Origin: SIG672 sp045580325
GTDB lineage: Bacteria > Bacillota > Clostridia > Oscillospirales > CAG-272
Assembly: GCA_045580325.1 (NCBI GenBank)
Contig: JAZNNR010000002.1
Location: 1-64,000 of the forward strand
Length of the DNA stretch: 64,000 nt
Reading direction: 5' to 3'
Positions 58,406-64,000 of the stretch are shown here, piece by piece (within the stretch, counting starts at the first letter, position 1; every line of letters starts with the position of its first letter). The translations under genes were made by a program, and so were the position numbers. The notes beneath the pieces were generated by a model. It saw only the letters and a program-made list of their open reading frames with translations, made no database searches and was not told the DNA's origin.

Positions 58406-58774
58406 ATGGCACGTATAGCTGGTGTTGATATTCCTAACAACAAGCGTATAGAGATCGCTCTTACCTATATCTACGGAATAGGAAGAAAGAGTGCAAATGA
58501 CATTCTCGCGGCTACCGGTATAAATCCCGATACACGCGCAAAGGACCTTACCGATGATGAAGTAAGTAAGCTTCGTGATGAGATCGAAGCAAACTACACC
58601 GTAGAAGGTGACCTTCGTCGTGATGTTTCTCTTGAAATCAAGAGAATGGTAGAAATCAACTGCTACCGCGGAATCAGACATAGAAAAGGTCTTCCGGTAA
58701 GAGGTCAGAGAACCAAAACAAATGCGAGAACCAGAAAAGGTCCCGCAAAAACAATCGCTAACAAGAAAAAGTAA
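58406..58774 (+). CDS. rpsM: 30S ribosomal protein S13
   Basis: The 122-aa protein is standard S13 (ARIAGVDIPNNKRIEIALTYIYGIG, GIRHRKGLPVRGQRTKTNARTRKGP), at the subunit interface of the 30S head. GAGAGGTG precedes the ATG. Confidence 0.98.
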   Translation: MARIAGVDIPNNKRIEIALTYIYGIGRKSANDILAATGINPDTRAKDLTDDEVSKLRDEIEANYTVEGDLRRDVSLEIKRMVEINCYRGIRHRKGLPVRGQRTKTNARTRKGPAKTIANKKK

Positions 58775-58792
58775 AGGAGTGATACCAAAAAG

Positions 58793-59194
58793 ATGGCAAA
58801 AGCAGGAACAGCAAAAAAGGTCATTAGAAAGCGCCGCGAGCGTAAGAATATTGAAAAGGGAACTGCTCATATTCGTGCGACCTATAATAATACCATCGTG
58901 ACGATCACCGATACAAACGGAAACGCAGTATCGTGGGCATCGGCAGGAGAACTCGGATTCAAGGGCTCCAGAAAGTCCACTCCGTTCGCAGCACAGATGG
59001 CATCCGAAACTGCTGCAAAGGCAGCAATCGAGCATGGTATGAAGACCATCGAAGTATATGTTAAGGGACCCGGAAGCGGAAGAGAAGCAGCGATCCGCGC
59101 TCTCCAGACCGCAGGACTTGACATTACAATGATCAAAGACGTAACCCCTATCCCGCACAACGGATGCAGACCGCCTAAGAGAAGACGCGTCTGA
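58793..59194 (+). CDS. rpsK: 30S ribosomal protein S11
   Basis: The 133-aa protein has the S11 platform sequence (NIEKGTAHIRATYNNTIVTITD, GPGSGREAAIRALQTAGLDI, PHNGCRPPKRRRV). Standard length; 18 bp after rpsM. Confidence 0.98.
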   Translation: MAKAGTAKKVIRKRRERKNIEKGTAHIRATYNNTIVTITDTNGNAVSWASAGELGFKGSRKSTPFAAQMASETAAKAAIEHGMKTIEVYVKGPGSGREAAIRALQTAGLDITMIKDVTPIPHNGCRPPKRRRV

Positions 59195-59222
59195 TTGAAA
59201 GAAAATAAGGAGGAAACTATAA

Positions 59223-59849
59223 ATGGCAAGATATACAGGCCCTGCATGTAAGCTCTGCCGTAGAGAAGGAGTAAAGCTCTTCCTCAAAGGCGACCGTTGC
59301 CTTACCGGAAAGTGCGCTATGGAGCGTAGACCGGTAGCGCCCGGACAGCACGGTGCAGAAACAAAGAAACCTCGTGAATACGGAATGCAGCTTCGTGAAA
59401 AGCAGAAGACCAAGAGATATTACGGCGTTCTCGAAAATCAGTTCAAGGGATATTTCGAGAAGGCAGATAATCAGGAAGGTGTAACAGGTGAAAACCTCCT
59501 CAGCTTGCTTGAGCGCAGACTCGACAATGTAGTATACAGAATGGGACTCGCAAGCAGCCGCAGAGAAGCACGTCAGTTGGTACTTCATGCACACTTCACG
59601 CTCAATGGAAAGAAGGTAAATATTCCTTCCCTTATCGTTAAGATCGGCGACGAGATCGCGCTCAAGGATAGCGTAAAATCTCTTGAAAAGTTCGCAGGAC
59701 TTATCGAAAATATGCAGTCTCACGTAGCTCCCGCATGGCTTGACCTTAACAAGGAAAAGGCTTCTGCGAAGATCGTTGCACTGCCCAAGAGAGAGGATAT
59801 TGATTTTCCGTTTGACGAACAGCTTATCGTTGAGTTGTATTCGAAGTAA
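59223..59849 (+). CDS. rpsD: 30S ribosomal protein S4, zinc-cysteine type
   Basis: The 208-aa protein begins with four cysteines (CKLC ... CLTGKC, about residues 9-31), the zinc-binding form of S4, followed by the S4 RNA-binding domain (LLSLLERRLDNVVYRMGLASSRREARQLVLHAHFTLNG). S4 starts 30S assembly and, in some bacteria, represses the alpha operon. The 82-bp gap to rpoA holds a hairpin TACGG/CCGTA (about 59873-59893). Confidence 0.98.
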   Translation: MARYTGPACKLCRREGVKLFLKGDRCLTGKCAMERRPVAPGQHGAETKKPREYGMQLREKQKTKRYYGVLENQFKGYFEKADNQEGVTGENLLSLLERRLDNVVYRMGLASSRREARQLVLHAHFTLNGKKVNIPSLIVKIGDEIALKDSVKSLEKFAGLIENMQSHVAPAWLDLNKEKASAKIVALPKREDIDFPFDEQLIVELYSK

Positions 59850-59931
59850 TAATCAGCCTCCAACGTGTTTATTACGGTGCAGTTAAAGCCGTACACAACC
59901 AAACGCAAAGAATAATAAGGAGGAACAAAAA

Positions 59932-60882
59932 ATGAAAAACATCGAAAAGCCGACTGTTGTAACCGAGTTCGAAAGCGAAAACGGTAGTTTTGGCAGGTTT
60001 GTTGTAGAGCCGCTCGAACGCGGATACGGAACAACTCTCGGAAATTCACTTCGCAGAGTACTGCTTAGTTCACTTCCGGGTGTCGCAGTAGTATGCATCA
60101 AAATTGACGGCGTTCTTCATGAAATATCGACAATTCCGGGCGTAAAAGAAGACGTTCCCGAAATCGTTCTCAATATCAAGGGTATAGTTGCAAAGCTGTA
60201 TACCGAAGGCGCAAAAATGGCAATAATTGATGTAACAGGCCCCGCAGAAGTAACCGCAGGAAGCATTAAGCAGGATGCGGATATTGATATTCTCAATCCT
60301 GATCTTCATATAGCCACACTCAGCGACAACGCTCATCTGTATATCGAACTCACATTCGATCACGGACGCGGCTATGTTTCTCAGGAAAAAAATAAGCAGA
60401 GTAATTCACCGGTTATCGGAGTTATATACACCGATTCGATTTATACACCTGTATACAGCGTAAGCTATAAGGTAGAAAATACCCGTGTTGGTAATATTAC
60501 CGATTACGATAAGCTTACACTTGAAGTACAGACAAACGGTACTATTTCTGCAAAGGATGCAGTATCCTATGGCGCCAAGATACTCAACGAGCAACTCAGT
60601 CTCTTCGTAAATCTCACAGAGGAAACAGGAGACAGACAGATACTTATCGATAGCAACGCTACCGTTAAAGAAAAGGTTCTTGAGATGACCATTGAGGAAC
60701 TTGACATGTCTGTTCGTAGCTTCAACTGCTTGAAGCGCGCAGGCATCAATACTGTAGAAGACCTTGTAAGCAAGACCGAGGAAGAAATGATTAAGGTCAG
60801 AAACCTCGGAAAGAAGTCACTTGATGAAGTGAGGGCAAAGCTTCACTCGCTGGGTCTCGTCTTCAAGCACGAAGACGAATAA
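59932..60882 (+). CDS. rpoA: RNA polymerase alpha subunit
   Basis: The 316-aa protein has the assembly domain (PLERGYGTTLGNSLRRVLLSSLPG) and, after a linker, the C-terminal domain that binds UP elements and activators (LDMSVRSFNCLKRAGINTVEDLVSKTEEEMIKVRNLGKKSLDEV). Both are complete. AAGGAGG ribosome site. Confidence 0.98.
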   Translation: MKNIEKPTVVTEFESENGSFGRFVVEPLERGYGTTLGNSLRRVLLSSLPGVAVVCIKIDGVLHEISTIPGVKEDVPEIVLNIKGIVAKLYTEGAKMAIIDVTGPAEVTAGSIKQDADIDILNPDLHIATLSDNAHLYIELTFDHGRGYVSQEKNKQSNSPVIGVIYTDSIYTPVYSVSYKVENTRVGNITDYDKLTLEVQTNGTISAKDAVSYGAKILNEQLSLFVNLTEETGDRQILIDSNATVKEKVLEMTIEELDMSVRSFNCLKRAGINTVEDLVSKTEEEMIKVRNLGKKSLDEVRAKLHSLGLVFKHEDE

Positions 60883-60918
60883 TCCGCCCCACAATAAGTT
60901 GAAGGAGGTAAAACAGAA

Positions 60919-61341
60919 ATGCCAGGAACCAGAAAACTCGGCAGAAAGACAGCGCATAGAAACATTATGCTTCGCGGTCTTGTAACATATCTGCTTGAAA
61001 ACGGCAGAATTGAAACAACCGTAACAAGAGCAAAAGAAGTTCGCGCGCTTGCTGATAAAATGATAACGCTCGGCAAGACAAATACTCTTGCTGCACGCCG
61101 TCAGGCACTTGCTTTCATTACTAAGGAGGATGTCGTAAGAAAGCTCTTCGACACCATCGCTCCCAGCTATGCAAATAAGAACGGTGGTTATACCGCTATT
61201 TACAAGCTCGGACCTCGCCGCGGAGATGGCGCAGAGATGGCAGTAATCACACTCGTTGGTTACGAAGCTCCTGTTAAGAAGGCTGAAAACGATGAAAAGA
61301 GCGACGCTAAAAAGGTAGAAGCTCCCGCAATCGAAGGCTAA
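60919..61341 (+). CDS. rplQ: 50S ribosomal protein L17
   Basis: The 140-aa protein is L17 (RKLGRKTAHRNIMLRGLVTYLLENGRIETT) with a charged tail of about 25 residues after the conserved end (APVKKAENDEKSDAKKVEAPAIEG). It lies near the tunnel exit. It is the last gene of the superoperon and is followed by a strong terminator. Confidence 0.97.
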   Translation: MPGTRKLGRKTAHRNIMLRGLVTYLLENGRIETTVTRAKEVRALADKMITLGKTNTLAARRQALAFITKEDVVRKLFDTIAPSYANKNGGYTAIYKLGPRRGDGAEMAVITLVGYEAPVKKAENDEKSDAKKVEAPAIEG

Positions 61342-61359
61342 AATTTTGTTAAAAAGATT

Positions 61360-61392
61360 CCCGTAAGTATCTGCTTACGGGTTCTTTTTTTT
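61360..61392. terminator. Terminator of the ribosomal superoperon
   Basis: Stem CCCGTAAG/CTTACGGG (61360-61381) followed by TTCT8 on the plus strand; on the minus strand it is followed by AATCTTTTT and so can also end the DUF421 gene, whose stop codon lies inside it. Confidence 0.88.
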
Positions 61393-62085
61393 GTCATTTT
61401 TTTGTGTTTTTATTATTTTTGAGTTCTTTTTGTTATGAGAGATTATGCTGATTATGTTGTTATGGTCGTCTACACCAAGCAGAGAGATGTCTTTTTTTCT
61501 CGCGCCGAGAGAGGATATTTTTTTATCGAGCCAATTTTCATCAAGACCAAGAAGCTTGAGGTTAAAGTCTATAATTTCTCCGTTTATTATCAGATTATGC
61601 ACCATTCCGCAGACATTTTGATTTGCAGAATCACCGTTTTTGGGAAGTACAGAAAGTCGTCCGTTAGGCTCGAGAATTGCATATTCAATGTCGGTAATAT
61701 CAAAATATCCTTGACCGCGAAGCTCACCGATCAGCTCATCGAGCGATATTCGGCTTTTTTTTATTTCGGACAATCGAAGCTCACCCTTGTAAATTATATA
61801 AGAGGGTTTTCCTTCAATAAGCTTTTTGATAAAACGCTTTTTCTCACTGACGAAGGGAATAATAATTTCAAAGGAAATTATCAAAAGCACGGGAATTACC
61901 GCACGTTTAAGGGGAATTCTGAAATCGATTATAGGTACGGCGGCAATTTCCGAAAGAAGTAAGGTGGTAACAAGCTCGGAAAGCTCCATTTCACCGAGCT
62001 GACGCTTGCCCATTATCCGCATTGAAATTGTCAAAAGAAAATATATGATTACCGTGCGTACAAGCAGCTTAGTCAGCTCGTCCAA
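61375..62085 (-). CDS. DUF421 (YetF/YrbG-like) membrane protein
   Basis: The 236-aa protein starts with about three TM helices (residues 10-85) and the family signature MRIMGKRQLGEMELSELVTTLLLSEIA. The soluble domain follows (LRLSEIKKSRISLDELIGELRGQGYFDITDIEYAILEPNGRLSVLPK), also typical of DUF421/YetF. The C-terminus is rich in Asn and Lys. Many spore-formers carry several paralogues, some made in the forespore; the function is unknown. Convergent with rplQ. Confidence 0.88.
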   Translation of the reverse strand: MDELTKLLVRTVIIYFLLTISMRIMGKRQLGEMELSELVTTLLLSEIAAVPIIDFRIPLKRAVIPVLLIISFEIIIPFVSEKKRFIKKLIEGKPSYIIYKGELRLSEIKKSRISLDELIGELRGQGYFDITDIEYAILEPNGRLSVLPKNGDSANQNVCGMVHNLIINGEIIDFNLKLLGLDENWLDKKISSLGARKKDISLLGVDDHNNIISIISHNKKNSKIIKTQKNDKKKNP

Positions 62086-62207
62086 ATCGTCCTCCCGAGT
62101 GTTTATAAAATAGCTTAAATATATTTTTCGTTTTTTTATAAAAAATATACTTAATGTGTAATTTGATTACTGTTTTTTAGTACGATTAAAAATATTTGGT
62201 AATTATG

Positions 62208-62236
62208 TTGCAAATGAAGAAAATATGTGGTATAAT
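62208..62236 (+). promoter_or_regulatory. Sigma-A promoter of murI
   Basis: TTGCAA (62208-62213), a 17-nt spacer and TATAAT (62231-62236), 50 bp before the murI ATG. Confidence 0.75.
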
Positions 62237-62285
62237 TGTGAGGTGAGAATACTCGGATAGTAAAGAATGTTGAGGAAAATGTAAA

Positions 62286-63071
62286 ATGGCAGAAAATAAG
62301 CGACCGATTGCCGTTATAGATTCGGGACTCGGCGGTATAAGCGTGCTTGCTCATTTGCTCCGGCAGCTTCCCGATGAAGACTTTGTTTACTTCGGTGATA
62401 ATGCAAACGCTCCGTACGGTTCAAAAACGACAGACGAAGTTCTTTCTTTGACACTTAATAATATAAAGATGCTCGAGGATAAATATTTTGTCAAAGCGAT
62501 TGTGATTGCGTGTAATACGGCAACAGGAGCGGCGGCGGCAAAATGCAGGGAGATCTACCCGGATATGCCTATAATCGGCATAGAGCCTGCAATAAAGCCC
62601 GCGGTTACGCTCAGCGGTAAGGATGCGCCAAACGTGCTTGTTATGGCAACTCCGCTCACGCTGTCGCAGGAAAAATTCGTAAATCTTGCCGAAAAATACA
62701 ATCCGAACGCAAACCTGATACCACTCCCTTGCCCCGGACTTTCGCAGGTAATAGAGTCAGGAGGAGATGAGAATGCAGTCGGTGAGATGCTCGGGCGGCT
62801 TTTTGCAGATGTCAAAAGAGAAGAAATAGACGCCGTTGTTTTGGGCTGTACCCATTATCCTTTAATATCAGAGCATATTAAAAAATATTTCCCCAAAGCA
62901 AGTATATATGACGGCGGTCTTGGTACTGCCTTGCAGACAAGACGCAGACTTTCGGAGAGCGGACTGCTTGCAAAGGACGGTAAAGAGGGAAAACTTAAAA
63001 TAATAAACAGCGCTGAAGATCCGAGCTATGAAGCACTTGCAAATAAATATCTGAAAAATATAACTATGTGA
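62286..63071 (+). CDS. murI: Glutamate racemase
   Basis: The 261-aa enzyme makes D-glutamate for peptidoglycan. Both catalytic cysteines are in place, in IACNTATG and LGCTHYPLI, and the N-terminal substrate loop DSGLGGISVL is intact. Own promoter upstream; the nitroreductase gene follows 13 bp behind and is probably co-transcribed. Confidence 0.96.
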   Translation: MAENKRPIAVIDSGLGGISVLAHLLRQLPDEDFVYFGDNANAPYGSKTTDEVLSLTLNNIKMLEDKYFVKAIVIACNTATGAAAAKCREIYPDMPIIGIEPAIKPAVTLSGKDAPNVLVMATPLTLSQEKFVNLAEKYNPNANLIPLPCPGLSQVIESGGDENAVGEMLGRLFADVKREEIDAVVLGCTHYPLISEHIKKYFPKASIYDGGLGTALQTRRRLSESGLLAKDGKEGKLKIINSAEDPSYEALANKYLKNITM

Positions 63072-63084
63072 GGAAGTAGCGAAA

Positions 63085-63618
63085 ATGGCAGAAAATATTG
63101 TTATAAGATCACTTAAAGAGAGAAGAAGCATTCGCGCTTTTAAGAGCGAACAGGTACCGGACGAGCTGCTGGACGCTGTTCTTGAAGCGGGAATGTACGC
63201 ACCGACAGGCAGAAATTTTCAGTCGCCACTGATGGTTGCCGTCAGAGACAGGAAAACGGTAGAGCAACTTTCCGAAATGAATGCCGCGATAATGGGAAGC
63301 GATAGCGATCCTTTTTACGGTGCGCCCTGCGTTATAGTTGTTTTCGCTGATCCGAATGTTCATACCTATCTCGAGGACGGAAGCCTTGTACTCGGTAATC
63401 TTCTTAACGCCGCATACGCATGCGGACTCGGAAGCTGCTGGATACACCGCGCAAGAGAGGTGTTTGAAACGCAGACAGGTAAAAAGCTTATGCGTGAGTG
63501 GGGAGTAGATGAAAAATACGTCGGAATAGGGAACTGTATTTTGGGATATACCAAAGGCGAAGCTCCTGCCGTAAGACCGCGTAAAGAGGGATACGTAATA
63601 AAGATAGATCAGAACTGA
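63085..63618 (+). CDS. Nitroreductase-family FMN protein
   Basis: The 177-aa protein has the FMN-binding start of the family (LKERRSIRAFKSEQVPDELL), the GRNFQSPLMVAV stretch and the GLGSCWIHRAREVF segment. It probably reduces small nitro- or quinone-type substrates with NAD(P)H; the natural substrate is unknown. AGGAAG precedes the ATG. Confidence 0.9.
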   Translation: MAENIVIRSLKERRSIRAFKSEQVPDELLDAVLEAGMYAPTGRNFQSPLMVAVRDRKTVEQLSEMNAAIMGSDSDPFYGAPCVIVVFADPNVHTYLEDGSLVLGNLLNAAYACGLGSCWIHRAREVFETQTGKKLMREWGVDEKYVGIGNCILGYTKGEAPAVRPRKEGYVIKIDQN

Positions 63619-63638
63619 TCACACAGAAAGGGAAAATT

Positions 63639-64000
63639 ATGATGAATTTTATAAAGAAAATATGCTGCATAGTTATGATAGCGGCGATGCTTCTTCCCGT
63701 GTTTTCGGGATGCTCATCAAAAAATAAGGTCGATGAAAAGCCTCTGTTCAGAGAAGGACTCATATCCGTATATGTTGACGGTAAATGGGGATTTATGAAT
63801 AAAGACGGCGAGATGGTTATAGAAGCGAAGTACAATTCGGTAGCAGGATTTTCGTGCGGTCTTGCCGCGGTTGAAATTGACGGAAAATTTGGATATATAA
63901 ACACCGAAGGAGAGCTCGTTATTGAGCCGAAATTCGACGGAGTATCGGCTTTTTCCGAAGATATAGCTGTCGTGTATATGGACAAATCGTATAATTATAT
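63639..64000 (+). CDS. WG-repeat lipoprotein, truncated by the window end
   Basis: The first 120 residues show a lipoprotein signal (KKICCIVMIAAMLLPVFSGC, lipobox Cys near residue 24) and then WG-type beta repeats with the pattern KWGFMNKDGEMVIEAKYN and KFGYINTEGELVIEPKFD. WG repeats form beta-propeller-like surfaces on secreted Clostridial proteins; the function is unknown. AAAGGGAAA precedes two ATG codons (63639 and 63642). The 3' part lies outside the window. Confidence 0.85.
   Translation, partial: MMNFIKKICCIVMIAAMLLPVFSGCSSKNKVDEKPLFREGLISVYVDGKWGFMNKDGEMVIEAKYNSVAGFSCGLAAVEIDGKFGYINTEGELVIEPKFDGVSAFSEDIAVVYMDKSYNY

Overview
The window reads as the chromosome of an anaerobic, endospore-forming Clostridia bacterium, most likely a gut member of the Oscillospirales/Ruminococcaceae-like group. 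The reasons are an intact sigK, sipL, spoIVB and gpr, a BspA-type leucine-rich repeat protein ending in a dockerin, zinc-binding forms of S14 and S4, Gram-positive spacing of strong AGGAGG ribosome sites, and frequent GTG and TTG starts. The taxon is inferred; no rRNA gene is present.

Layout. 0-5.4 kb: an rluA-type pseudouridine synthase, lnt, an orphan solute-binding lipoprotein and a PflA-like radical SAM protein. 5.4-12.6 kb, mostly minus strand: tRNA-Lys, a ClpC-like ATPase, a three-gene operon of peptidoglycan-binding (SpoIID-like) proteins, an XRE regulator and gap. 12.9-18.5 kb: a sensor-like protein, nicotinate phosphoribosyltransferase, an SDR, a SpoU methylase and a Ppx/GppA protein. 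18.6-22.3 kb: sigK-sipL-spoIVB. 22.3-25.7 kb: a divergent XRE/dockerin pair, a mosaic of intergenic repeats and rsmE. 26-31.8 kb: a CdaR/PucR-like regulator, then an FtsE-FtsX-LytM-Ctp cluster in which both the ATPase and the LytM domain have lost key residues. 31.8-33.8 kb: greA-lysS. 33.8-35.6 kb: a small AT-rich accessory patch with two genes behind the same duplicated promoter. 35.7-45.1 kb: gpr, an oligopeptide-binding lipoprotein, DUF4364, a small sigma factor, a zinc-ribbon protein, rlmB, a protein that looks like a dead P-type ATPase, and an AbrB/SpoVT-type regulator.

45.4-61.4 kb is the S10-spc-alpha ribosomal superoperon, running from rpsJ to rplQ with secY, adk, map, infA and rpoA. 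It starts from a consensus promoter with a long structured leader and ends at a strong terminator. Inside it are an rpsN-rpsH spacer with three successive hairpins, an infA whose length and ribosome site point to a CTG start, and an rpmJ interrupted by one extra A in an A run. The window ends with a DUF421 protein, murI, a nitroreductase and a truncated WG-repeat lipoprotein.

The most unusual signals are the two predicted pseudo-ATPases (FtsE-like at 27.2 kb, P-type-like at 42.6 kb), the infA and rpmJ anomalies, the promoter-duplicated cassette at 34.4-35.6 kb, and a three-copy hairpin repeat whose arms change in a compensating way. No CRISPR array, transposase, integrase or rRNA was found.
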